55,443 nt of DNA from the NCBI GenBank assembly GCA_021773555.1, contig JAJFKA010000093.1:1-55443 (forward strand). The letters run 5' to 3'. The position numbers were made by a program, and so were the translations under genes. This DNA is from Gammaproteobacteria bacterium. Its GTDB lineage: Bacteria; Pseudomonadota; Gammaproteobacteria; Pseudomonadales; Azotimanducaceae. Positions 46,712-53,892 of the stretch are shown piece by piece (the stretch's first letter is position 1; each line of letters starts with the position of its first letter). Below the pieces are notes generated by a model. The model was not told the DNA's origin, made no database searches, and saw nothing but the letters and a program-made list of their open reading frames with translations.

Positions 46712-47107
46712 CTAATGTGACTCCTGCTCGCACACTTTTTGATAGTCGAGCGCACTCAAAAGTGCCTCAAGTTCGGCCGTATCATCCGGCGCGACTTTGA
46801 AAAACCAACCATCTATAAACGGAGATTCGTTTACTTTTTCCGGCGCGTCTTCCAGCGCTTGATTGACTTCGATCACTGTCCCGCTTACCGGGCTGTAAAT
46901 ATCTGAGGCAGCTTTAACAGACTCAACAACCCCAGCATCACCACCTGCCGGCAGCTTGGTATCAAGCTCAGGTAATTCAACAAAGACAACGTCACCCAGT
47001 GCATCCTGAGCATGATCCGTGATTCCTACCGTCACGGTGCCATCATCCTCCAGTCTGGCCCACTCGTGGGTTTTCGCGTACTTAAGTTCATCTGGAAAAT
47101 CCGCCAT
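46712..47107 (-). CDS. gcvH: Glycine cleavage system H protein
   Basis: Lipoyl carrier protein that shuttles the aminomethyl group between the P, T and L proteins. It has 131 residues, as expected. The lipoylation motif [16 protein letters not shown] has Lys65, and the start [27 protein letters not shown] is typical. It is placed between gcvT (24 bp upstream) and gcvPA (62 bp downstream). No gene for the L protein (lpd) is here. Confidence 0.98.
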   Translation of the reverse strand: MADFPDELKYAKTHEWARLEDDGTVTVGITDHAQDALGDVVFVELPELDTKLPAGGDAGVVESVKAASDIYSPVSGTVIEVNQALEDAPEKVNESPFIDGWFFKVAPDDTAELEALLSALDYQKVCEQESH

Positions 47108-47131
47108 GTAGGGTTCCTTGGTCTAACGAGT

Positions 47132-48235
47132 CTATTGGGTTTTGTAGGATTGTTTGCCGTTGCGAACAAACGGGTGCTTCACCTGTGTAACTGCCACCTG
47201 CTTGTCTCGAATCTGAACTGTTAGCGCCGCTTTTTCTGAGGAAGGCGTAAGCACATCTGAGGAGACTCGCGCCAGCGCGATTGAATAACCTAAGGTAGGA
47301 GAAAATGCGCCGCTTGTCAGTTCGCCCACCAAAAGACCTTCACAGAATACCGGGTAGTGCGCGCGCAGCACGCCTCGCTCTTTCATTATAACGCCAACAA
47401 GTTGCCGCGGGATGCCTTCGCTTATCTGACGCTGCAGCGCGGCTTTGCCAATGAACTCATGGTTGTCCATCACAACCGTACCACCCATATTGCTTTCAAA
47501 TGGTGACGTTCCTTCATCCATATCACTACCATAGAGATTCATGCCTGCTTCAAGGCGAAGCGTGTCTCTCGCGCCCAGTCCGATAGGTGCAACACCTTGC
47601 AGGGACAATGCTTCCCAGAGCCCAGGCACCTCGTCACCGGGTAAAATGATCTCGACACCACGTTCCCCGGTATAACCCGTTCTTGCAATAAACCAGGCAC
47701 CGCTATACCCGCCCTGAAACACTTTCAGCGATGCGATCAGTTTGCCGGTTTCATCACCAACAACTGCCTTGACGGCAGAGATAGCGTTCGGCCCCTGGAC
47801 GGCGACGATGGCTCTGTCCGGGTGTTCCTCGACGACGCAGTCGAAATCCTTCGCGCGGGTATTAATCCAGGCGAGGTCCTTATCGCGCGTGGCACAATTA
47901 ACAACCATCAGGTATTCATCTGGATTGGCATATACGATCAGGTCATCCACCACACCACCGTGTTCATTCAACATGGCGCTGTAAAGTGCTTTGCCGGAGC
48001 GTGGCAGTTTACGAATATCGTTGGCCAGCAACTCTACGAGCAGTGACTCACTGCCAGGGCCGGTGATCGTCAGTACCGTCATGTGTGACACGTCAAACAT
48101 GCCGGCGTCCCGTCGCACCTTGTGATGCTCCTCGATCTGCGAGCCATAGTGGACAGGCATATCCCAGCCACCAAAATCAACAATCTTTGCGCCGCATTGG
48201 ACGTGCTGCTGATGAAGTGGAGTCTTCAGACCCAT
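47132..48235 (-). CDS. gcvT: Aminomethyltransferase (glycine cleavage T protein)
   Basis: Transfers the methylene group from H protein to tetrahydrofolate, releasing ammonia. It has 367 residues. Family motifs: TPLHQQHVQCGAKIVDFGGWDMPVHYGSQ, FDVSHMTVLTITG, YTGERGVEIILP, and GARDTLRLEAGMNLYGSDMDE. The 61-bp gap to ubiH is too short for a glycine riboswitch, which controls gcvT in many bacteria. This suggests the gcv genes are read from an upstream promoter. Confidence 0.97.
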   Translation of the reverse strand: MGLKTPLHQQHVQCGAKIVDFGGWDMPVHYGSQIEEHHKVRRDAGMFDVSHMTVLTITGPGSESLLVELLANDIRKLPRSGKALYSAMLNEHGGVVDDLIVYANPDEYLMVVNCATRDKDLAWINTRAKDFDCVVEEHPDRAIVAVQGPNAISAVKAVVGDETGKLIASLKVFQGGYSGAWFIARTGYTGERGVEIILPGDEVPGLWEALSLQGVAPIGLGARDTLRLEAGMNLYGSDMDEGTSPFESNMGGTVVMDNHEFIGKAALQRQISEGIPRQLVGVIMKERGVLRAHYPVFCEGLLVGELTSGAFSPTLGYSIALARVSSDVLTPSSEKAALTVQIRDKQVAVTQVKHPFVRNGKQSYKTQ

Positions 48236-48296
48236 GCTTTATTTACACCTGAGACAAACGCGCTATTGTAATCTTTTTGTTTACCGCGATGCATCC

Positions 48297-49508
48297 CTAG
48301 CTCGCGGACGCGAGCCGGATAATCAACGATTTCAGCTGCCCGTGTTCACCGATGAAGCGCATACCGGCATTTCTGAGCCAGTTAATCCCGGGATTGTCGG
48401 TATCGTACAACCGCTTGAAAACTTCCATGGCTCCTGCCACAAGCAGATTCGCAGGACCTCGCTGGCGCTGGTAACGGGCTAGTACGCTTTTTTCGCTGAA
48501 TCCCCGCCCTTCAAGCTTCGCCGCCGCCAGCACTTGCGCGAGTATTCGCGCATCGGCGAACCCAAGGTTAGCACCCTGACCTGCAAGCGGATGTATGGTG
48601 TGCGCAGCGTCACCAATCAGCGCCACGTGATCCGAAATATAACGCAACGCGTGCTGCTGCTGCAGCGGAAAACTTGTCCGTTGCTCAACAGCAAGCACAC
48701 TGCCCGTTTCGTGCTCAAAGTTCTCGTCCAGTTCCCGGCAAAACGCTTCATCATCAAGACCCAGCAACAGCTCAGGGTCATTTAAGGACCAGACTACCGA
48801 ACACAAATGCGGATTGCTCAGCGGTAACAGTGCCAGCGGTCCGTATTGGGTAAAACATTGCCTGGCAACCTGACCATGAGGCTCTGCGGTCTGTATAGTG
48901 GTAACCACTGCCGTCTGCTTATAGGACCAGCTTACGTTGCGAATACCGACGAGATCCCGAACCTTCGAGTTGCCTCCATCAGCGCCGACCAATAAAGAAC
49001 AACACCGGGTCGAGCCGTCGGATAGCGCCACACTATATCCGGTTTCTTCACGCTTCAAATCCGCAAGACCCAGACCAAAGTCCACGCGAGCGTTATCCAG
49101 TTCCTCAAGCACTTCAATCAAGGCAAGTTCGATTCTATTATTGGCAACAATAAATCCAAGTGGAGACGCAGCGGTCGATCCGACTTCGCCGAATTGAATT
49201 CGCGAGGTCCCTCTGCCATCCCAGACTTCCATGCCGTAAAACGGCGACACCATCGAGGGATCAATTCGCTCCCAGGCCCCAAGCTGTGAGAGGAAAATTT
49301 GCGAGCCAGGATTAACAGCGCTGACCCGGGAGATGCCACCGGCATCCAGACGATTTCCGCGAGTAGTCAGCTTTGGCTCCGCAGATAGTTCGGGGCGCGG
49401 ATTAGTGTCCAGTACGCTCACCTGGATGCCGTTGCGGGCCAGTGCTGCCGCCAGCGATAGGCCAATTAGCCCGGCGCCGACGATGACAATCTCGTCCGGT
49501 TGATTCAT
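48297..49508 (-). CDS. ubiH: FAD-dependent ubiquinone biosynthesis hydroxylase (UbiH/UbiF/VisC family)
   Basis: Flavin monooxygenase for ring hydroxylation in ubiquinone synthesis. It has 403 residues. The N-terminal GAGLIGLSLAAALARNGIQVSVLDTN binds FAD, LLVGADGGNSKVRD is the DG motif and ALIGDAAHTIHPLAGQGANLGFADA is the GD motif. In E. coli and Pseudomonas ubiH and a second hydroxylase (ubiI) lie together after pepP; only one gene is here, so position specificity (C5, C6 or C1) is uncertain. It overlaps pepP by 4 nt (ATGA). Confidence 0.88.
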   Translation of the reverse strand: MNQPDEIVIVGAGLIGLSLAAALARNGIQVSVLDTNPRPELSAEPKLTTRGNRLDAGGISRVSAVNPGSQIFLSQLGAWERIDPSMVSPFYGMEVWDGRGTSRIQFGEVGSTAASPLGFIVANNRIELALIEVLEELDNARVDFGLGLADLKREETGYSVALSDGSTRCCSLLVGADGGNSKVRDLVGIRNVSWSYKQTAVVTTIQTAEPHGQVARQCFTQYGPLALLPLSNPHLCSVVWSLNDPELLLGLDDEAFCRELDENFEHETGSVLAVEQRTSFPLQQQHALRYISDHVALIGDAAHTIHPLAGQGANLGFADARILAQVLAAAKLEGRGFSEKSVLARYQRQRGPANLLVAGAMEVFKRLYDTDNPGINWLRNAGMRFIGEHGQLKSLIIRLASAS

Positions 49509-50848
49509 GCCACGCTCGCCATCATCTTCTCGATTTCCGGTATTTGCTTTGGCACTCCGTTGGTGAGTACTTCATTACCGGACCGGGTTACCAGCACATT
49601 ATCTTCAATACGGATACCGACGCCCCTGTAGCAAGCGGGTACATCGGAACACTCCGGGGAAATATACAATCCCGGTTCAATCGTCGTGACCATCCCAGGC
49701 TCAAAAACTCGCCAGGCGCCACTCACCTGATACTCACCGACATCATGAACGTCCAGGCCAAGCCAGTGCCCGGTTTTATGCATATAGAATTTTTTGTAAG
49801 CCTCATCCGCAATCAGGATGTCGATATTACCGTGTAACAATCCGAGGCTGACCAGCCCGATGGTAATCTCGTGAACCGCTGCCTGGTGTGGCTGATTCCA
49901 GGTATTGCCAGGTTTTACTGCCGCAATAGCGGCCTCCTGGGCATTCAGCACAATCTGGTAGAGCGCTGCCTGAGATGTACTGAAACTGCCATTAGCCGGG
50001 AAAGTGCGGGTAACATCCGCCGCATAACTCTCGTATTCCGCCCCCGCGTCGACCAAAACCAGGTCGCCATTGCGGATCATAGAATCGTTGCGCAGATAGT
50101 GTAAAACGCACGCATTGCTGCCACCGCCGACAATGGACGGGTAGGCCGTTGATCTTGCCCCACGCAACGCAAATCGATAGGCCAGTTCCGCTTCAAGTTC
50201 ATACTCATACATACCAGGCCTGACAGTTCGCAGGACGCTACAATGTGCCTCGGTCGTGATATCCGCGACCTCGCGCATGACGTCAATCTCGTGCTTGCTC
50301 TTGAACAGTCGCAACTCATGGAGATATTGCCCCAGTTGCACAAACTCTCCCGGAGGTTGTGCACCAATCTGATTATTTGTCGCGATACTGTTTACCCAGC
50401 CAATCACCTGGCTATCAAAATCCCGCCGCGCACCCATTCCGTAGTAGAGTTTGGTCTTGCCTTCGATGAGCCCAGGAATGATGTCATCGATATCGCTGAC
50501 AGGAAATGCATCATCCATCCCGTATAGTTGCATCGCTCTGTCCGGGCCGGTTACCGGACCGTGTATTTGTTCGACCTCGGCATCTCTTTCCTGACAGAAC
50601 AGGATCGCCTCACCATGTTGCCGACCGGGAATGAGGACGAACACCGAATCAGGTTCATCAAATCCGGTTAAATAATGAAAGTCACTGTGCTGGCGAAAGC
50701 GATGTTCAACATCGCCGTTTCGGGTCGTTAATGTGGCAGAGGGCACGATGGCGATACTGTTGGGCTCCATCAGCGCCATCAGGTCCTGGCGCCGCGCCAG
50801 GAAATCCTGGCGATTGATTCTGGGTGACCTTTTCGATTTGGATGTCAT
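49505..50848 (-). CDS. pepP: Xaa-Pro aminopeptidase (aminopeptidase P)
   Basis: Manganese-dependent M24B peptidase that removes the N-terminal residue before proline. It has 447 residues. The creatinase-like N-domain includes IVPSATLTTRNGDVEHRFR and FHYLTGFDEPD. The pita-bread catalytic domain has metal ligands in LVDAGAEYESYAADVTRTFP (two Asp), HKTGHWLGLDVHDVGEY (His), TTIEPGLYI and GIRIEDNVLVT (two Glu). The order ygfB-pepP-ubiH is conserved across gammaproteobacteria. Confidence 0.97.
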   Translation of the reverse strand: MTSKSKRSPRINRQDFLARRQDLMALMEPNSIAIVPSATLTTRNGDVEHRFRQHSDFHYLTGFDEPDSVFVLIPGRQHGEAILFCQERDAEVEQIHGPVTGPDRAMQLYGMDDAFPVSDIDDIIPGLIEGKTKLYYGMGARRDFDSQVIGWVNSIATNNQIGAQPPGEFVQLGQYLHELRLFKSKHEIDVMREVADITTEAHCSVLRTVRPGMYEYELEAELAYRFALRGARSTAYPSIVGGGSNACVLHYLRNDSMIRNGDLVLVDAGAEYESYAADVTRTFPANGSFSTSQAALYQIVLNAQEAAIAAVKPGNTWNQPHQAAVHEITIGLVSLGLLHGNIDILIADEAYKKFYMHKTGHWLGLDVHDVGEYQVSGAWRVFEPGMVTTIEPGLYISPECSDVPACYRGVGIRIEDNVLVTRSGNEVLTNGVPKQIPEIEKMMASVA

Positions 50849-50854
50849 TGAAAA

Positions 50855-51418
50855 TTAATGTACCTGACCTGCAGCCGGTCTTCTGGACGCGGCACACTCG
50901 GTGAATATCAGCAGTACCGAAACCCGCACATACTCGCAAATTTCCATGAAATCCGCCTCATTTTCTTCGCTTTCCGGCACATCACTCACCATGGTTGCGA
51001 TCCGGGAAAAATCTGCCAGCGCTTCTGCCACTTCAGCCTCAAGCTCATTGGCTTGATACTGACCCGCGGAACCAAAACCGGACAGATATCCGGCGCACCA
51101 CTTCGACAAGGCGGCGGATCGCTCAGAGATTGGTCGTTCATCTGCCGGTAACAGCACCCGAAACTCGAAATCCGAAAAATCCTGTAGTGACTCATCGGTC
51201 GCCGCATACAGCGCGTCAAGCACGAGCATCTCCACCTTTGAGTCCGGCACCCCCAGCCACTCATGATAGAGGTTCAAGCATTCAGCGGTGTTGGACTTCC
51301 CATGGGCCGACTGATATCCGGTCATCAAACCATGCAGCTCAGATGCACAGGATTGCGCTCCCAGGCGCTCAACAAGCTGCTGCACGGGTTCAATTTCAAA
51401 CGCACCTGGGTTACTCAT
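50855..51418 (-). CDS. YgfB/UPF0149 family protein
   Basis: An all-helical cytoplasmic protein of about 187 residues. Family features: CASELHGLMTGY near the start, FRVLLPADERPISERSAALSKWCAGYLSGFG in the middle and a terminal EICEYVRVSVLLIF. Chosen start is MSNPGAFEIEPVQQ (ATG at 51418), which matches the family; the frame extends upstream to 51529 through the divergent promoter region. In Pseudomonas the YgfB homologue affects antibiotic tolerance regulation; its role here is unproven. It is followed by pepP after 6 nt. Confidence 0.92.
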   Translation of the reverse strand: MSNPGAFEIEPVQQLVERLGAQSCASELHGLMTGYQSAHGKSNTAECLNLYHEWLGVPDSKVEMLVLDALYAATDESLQDFSDFEFRVLLPADERPISERSAALSKWCAGYLSGFGSAGQYQANELEAEVAEALADFSRIATMVSDVPESEENEADFMEICEYVRVSVLLIFTECAASRRPAAGQVH

Positions 51419-51542
51419 GGCGGTATATTTGGACGGTTGTTCAGACACTCTCCATGATACTAAAACCAGCCACCTCTGCGGAGATTCTATTTGATTACGC
51501 GGAAAAATGGCCGCGATCCGACACTCCACAGACGAGCGTTCA

Positions 51543-51572
51543 TTGACGTCCTGTGAATACTCGCCTTATAGT
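51543..51572 (+). promoter_or_regulatory. Promoter of the zapB-like/zapA unit
   Basis: TTGACG (51543-51548) and TATAGT (51567-51572) are spaced 18 nt, a good sigma-70 match. Transcription would begin near 51579. This rules out the earlier GTG at 51553 as a start and favours the TTG at 51604. Confidence 0.65.
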
Positions 51573-51603
51573 ACGCGCTGATCGTGTTACCTGGTGTGTT
51601 ACC

Positions 51604-51801
51604 TTGGAATTAAAAGACCTGGAAAGCAAAATTGATGAGCTCATCGCCGTTTGTGATGAGCTTGAGAAACAACAGGCGGTTTTGCACGCCGACAAGGAAC
51701 AGTGGTTTCAGGAGCGAACCCGGCTTATTGAAAAGAACGAAATGGCCAGGAGCAAGGTTGAAGCAATGATCATGCGCCTCAAGGCACTTGAACAGGACTA
51801 A
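51604..51801 (+). CDS. ZapB-like coiled-coil protein (TIGR02449 family)
   Basis: A 65-residue coiled-coil protein (ELKDLESKIDELIAVCDELEKQ...) rich in Glu, Lys and Leu, with no membrane segment. It resembles the short coiled-coil proteins of the TIGR02449 family usually found just upstream of zapA. Start is TTG at 51604: the sequence LELKDLE matches the usual N-terminus and the promoter at 51543-51572 excludes the upstream GTG. The TTG is preceded by an 8-nt repeat GTGTTACC (51584-51591 and 51596-51603). It is 2 nt from zapA, so the two are co-translated. A role in cell division is inferred from zapA. Confidence 0.78.
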   Translation: MELKDLESKIDELIAVCDELEKQQAVLHADKEQWFQERTRLIEKNEMARSKVEAMIMRLKALEQD

Positions 51802-51803
51802 CG

Positions 51804-52115
51804 ATGAGCGATCCACATACTGTCACCGTTTCCATATTCGACAAGGATTATCAGGTCGCGTGCGCACCCGGTGAGATCGCTGCGCTAAGAGAATCCGCAC
51901 AGTATCTCGATGCAAAAATGCGCGAGCTTAAATCTTCCTCAAATGTCTTTGGTCTCGATCGACTCGCCGTCATGGCTGCATTGAACATAGCTAATGACTT
52001 TCTTTCCGAATCACAGAAAACCAACGATGTGGTGGCGAACCAGAAAAACGAAATCCAGAATCTTAATGGCAAGCTTGATCTCGCACTGCGCCGTCTGAAG
52101 TCAGGTCAGGACTAA
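51804..52115 (+). CDS. zapA: Cell division protein ZapA
   Basis: Binds FtsZ and promotes Z-ring bundling. It has 103 residues, typical. The N-terminal DPHTVTVSIFDKDYQVACAPGE is the ZapA globular head and a C-terminal coiled coil begins with NVFGLDRLAVMAALNIANDFL. It lies 2 nt after the ZapB-like gene. Downstream (92 nt) lies the 6S RNA gene, the same order as E. coli zapA-ssrS-fau. Confidence 0.96.
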   Translation: MSDPHTVTVSIFDKDYQVACAPGEIAALRESAQYLDAKMRELKSSSNVFGLDRLAVMAALNIANDFLSESQKTNDVVANQKNEIQNLNGKLDLALRRLKSGQD

Positions 52116-52173
52116 AATCACGACCGATGGGCAGGTGTTTTATGCCTTCCATCCTTCAATTGAACCAACAAAT

Positions 52174-52202
52174 TTAGACAAGATTGCCAACCTTGCTATA
52201 AT
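52174..52202 (+). promoter_or_regulatory. Promoter of 6S RNA
   Basis: TTAGAC at 52174-52179 and a perfect TATAAT at 52197-52202 are spaced exactly 17 nt. The predicted start, about 52208-52211, coincides with the 5' arm of the 6S terminal stem. Confidence 0.7.
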
Positions 52203-52207
52203 CCTGC

Positions 52208-52391
52208 ATAAGTTCCCTGGGTTGTTAGCCAGTCGATTATGTCCTCGACCCTTTATGCGCTACCCAGGAGGTCTTTTTTCCTTGGCTCATGTGCATGTCC
52301 GTACTGCGGAAAGCCTACTGCTGGTTAGAGACCACCGCCTTGAACCGCTGGGTTCAAGGACCTATCCGGCAGCGGCAATTTGGGGAACTGA
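52208..52391 (+). ncRNA. ssrS: 6S RNA
   Basis: A roughly 184-nt RNA that binds sigma-70 RNA polymerase and mimics an open promoter. The ends pair: AGTTCCC (52211-52217) with GGGAACT (52383-52389). The internal CCTTGAACC-GGGTTCAAGG hairpin near 52338-52361 matches the conserved CTTGAACC...GGTTCAAG element of E. coli 6S RNA. The position between zapA and fau is the conserved site of ssrS. The 3' end is followed by a T-run at 52393-52397. Exact ends are estimates. Confidence 0.93.
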
Positions 52392-52416
52392 ATTTTTGAC
52401 CCCACCGAATCAAACC

Positions 52417-53010
52417 ATGCCTTCACAACGGTCCCTACTCAGGCAAAGCAGACGCGCACTGACTCGCCCGCAGCAAAGCCATGCGGCCAGAATGCTCACG
52501 AAAAACCTCAAACGCAATCCCTGCCTGCTCCGAGCGACGCGTATCGCCGGTTACCTGGCAAGCGATGGTGAAATCGACCCAGCCGGCTTTCTCGCCTGGT
52601 GTCATAAGCGGGCGGGAAAACAGATCTACCTTCCAGTCATTCAAAGCCCGTGCATTGGCACTGCTCGACCCATGCTGTTCCAGCGCTATTATCCCGGTAT
52701 CTCCAGATTGAGACGAAATCGATTGGGGATTCTTGAACCCGTGTTCGTTCAATCCGAGACCATTAATCCGCTGTTACTGGACGTTGTGCTTACACCGCTG
52801 GTGGGATTTGACCGGTCTGGTCATCGACTGGGTATGGGTGGCGGGTTTTATGACAAGACATTTCAGCGGCAAACCTGGCACTACCATCGGCCAGCACTTC
52901 TGGGGCTCGCCCACGCAGTGCAGGAAGCTCCTATCAGCAACCAGACCTGGGATATTCCCCTGGATATGGTGATCACTGATCGTGAAACGATTATCGTTAC
53001 ACCAACCTGA
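52417..53010 (+). CDS. fau: 5-formyltetrahydrofolate cyclo-ligase
   Basis: Converts 5-formyl-THF to 5,10-methenyl-THF with ATP; also called YgfA. About 197 residues. Family motifs: MPSQRSLLRQSRRALTRPQQ (start), YLASDGEIDPAGFLAW, and the ATP/folate loop HRLGMGGGFYDKTF. The ATG at 52417 is chosen because the longer frame to 52135 runs through the 6S RNA gene. Co-transcription with 6S RNA (26 nt apart) is as in E. coli. Its product feeds the folate pool that GcvT uses. Confidence 0.95.
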   Translation: MPSQRSLLRQSRRALTRPQQSHAARMLTKNLKRNPCLLRATRIAGYLASDGEIDPAGFLAWCHKRAGKQIYLPVIQSPCIGTARPMLFQRYYPGISRLRRNRLGILEPVFVQSETINPLLLDVVLTPLVGFDRSGHRLGMGGGFYDKTFQRQTWHYHRPALLGLAHAVQEAPISNQTWDIPLDMVITDRETIIVTPT

Positions 53011-53019
53011 ACGGTTGGT
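53001..53019. other. Stem-loop at the end of fau
   Basis: ACCAACC (53001-53007) pairs with GGTTGGT (53013-53019) around TGAAC. It covers the fau stop codon and precedes the end of the convergent small ORF. There is no T-run, so it is not a classical rho-independent terminator; it may protect the mRNA end or act as a bidirectional stop. Confidence 0.4.
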
Positions 53020-53031
53020 ACTTAAGGGATT

Positions 53032-53124
53032 CTAAAAACCCAGCACCTGGCCAACGGCACTCACCGCAACCCCAAGGCCAAAGATGATGAACACGACAAG
53101 CATTAGATCCGGCTTTTTCTTCAT
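53032..53124 (-). CDS. Small conserved-type membrane peptide (30 residues)
   Basis: An ATG-initiated 30-residue frame on the minus strand. The N-terminus is basic (MKKKPDLM) and is followed by one hydrophobic segment, then ends VGQVLGF. The arrangement MKxKPDL-hydrophobic is like short single-pass membrane peptides I associate with gammaproteobacterial genomes, but it is unassigned in function. It sits alone in the 315-bp region between fau and def, with a weak ribosome site. Expression cannot be shown from sequence. Confidence 0.55.
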   Translation of the reverse strand: MKKKPDLMLVVFIIFGLGVAVSAVGQVLGF

Positions 53125-53272
53125 TTTGTCATTTACTCACTGGTTCTCTACGTTACCAGGCAACCCCGTTCCTATACCAAAAATAGGGGGGCAGTAACAA
53201 TAGCGCCGGTGAATCCAACAATCAACTAAAAGAAACGGCTGAAGGGCCCATAAATCCTCGATTTCACCCCGT

Positions 53273-53302
53273 TTGTCGGCGCTCTGGCTTTTATCCTAAG
53301 AT
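53273..53302 (+). promoter_or_regulatory. Candidate promoter of def
   Basis: TTGTCG (53273-53278) and TAAGAT (53297-53302) are spaced 18 nt, just before a strong AAAGGGAG ribosome site and the ATG at 53326. The remaining part of 53125-53272 shows no feature. Confidence 0.45.
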
Positions 53303-53325
53303 GCACTTCAAAAAGGGAGATTCAG

Positions 53326-53892
53326 ATGGCGGTAAGAAATGTTGTGCGAATGGGGCATCCAACCTTAAGACAGGTGGCCGAACCTTATCCAATCGGGGAG
53401 ATTGGCAGCGCTGACTTCCTGGAACTCGTTGGGGACATGCGCGAGACCTTGCACGCTTATGGCGGGATCGGTCTTGCCGCTCCCCAGATTGACGTTGGCT
53501 ACCAACTCGCTGTCATCGAAATTGAGAATGCCATGACACGTTATGGCGAGGTTGAAACCATTCCCTTTTCAGTCTTTATCAATCCGGTGGTTACCGTCAT
53601 TTCACCGGATCCCGCGGGGTACTGGGAAGGATGCCTGTCGGTACCAGGTATGATGGGATTCGTGGAGCGGCCTCAGCACATAGAAATCAGCTATCTCGAC
53701 GAATCCGGGCTGGCGTGCAAACGGCAGCTGACGGGATTTCTGGCGACGGTATTCCAGCATGAATTCGACCACCTGCAAGGCAGGCTCTATGTGGACAGGC
53801 TCAAGGATCCGAGCCTATTCGCATTTGAAGACGAGTATCGCGCCTATCATTTGACCGAGGACGTATCTGAACCGGCCAGAAACAACGAATAA
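53326..53892 (+). CDS. def: Peptide deformylase
   Basis: Metalloenzyme that removes the formyl group from nascent proteins. It has 188 residues. All three motifs are present: GGIGLAAPQ (residues 46-54), EGCLSVPG (metal Cys103) and QHEFDHL (His145, Glu146, His149). It is not next to fmt, as the main def often is, and could be a second deformylase; this cannot be judged from one window. It has a strong ribosome site and its 3' end overlaps the convergent ilvA by 46 bp. Confidence 0.95.
   Translation: MAVRNVVRMGHPTLRQVAEPYPIGEIGSADFLELVGDMRETLHAYGGIGLAAPQIDVGYQLAVIEIENAMTRYGEVETIPFSVFINPVVTVISPDPAGYWEGCLSVPGMMGFVERPQHIEISYLDESGLACKRQLTGFLATVFQHEFDHLQGRLYVDRLKDPSLFAFEDEYRAYHLTEDVSEPARNNE

Noticed and set aside
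46650-46733. Extension of gcvPA into gcvH
   Set aside because: MPFVPHT is the family start and has its own ribosome site.
51419-51529. Extension of ygfB upstream
   Set aside because: The added residues are unlike the family and lie in the divergent promoter region.
52135-52416. N-terminal extension of fau
   Set aside because: It runs through the 6S RNA and its promoter, and the family starts at MPSQRSLL.
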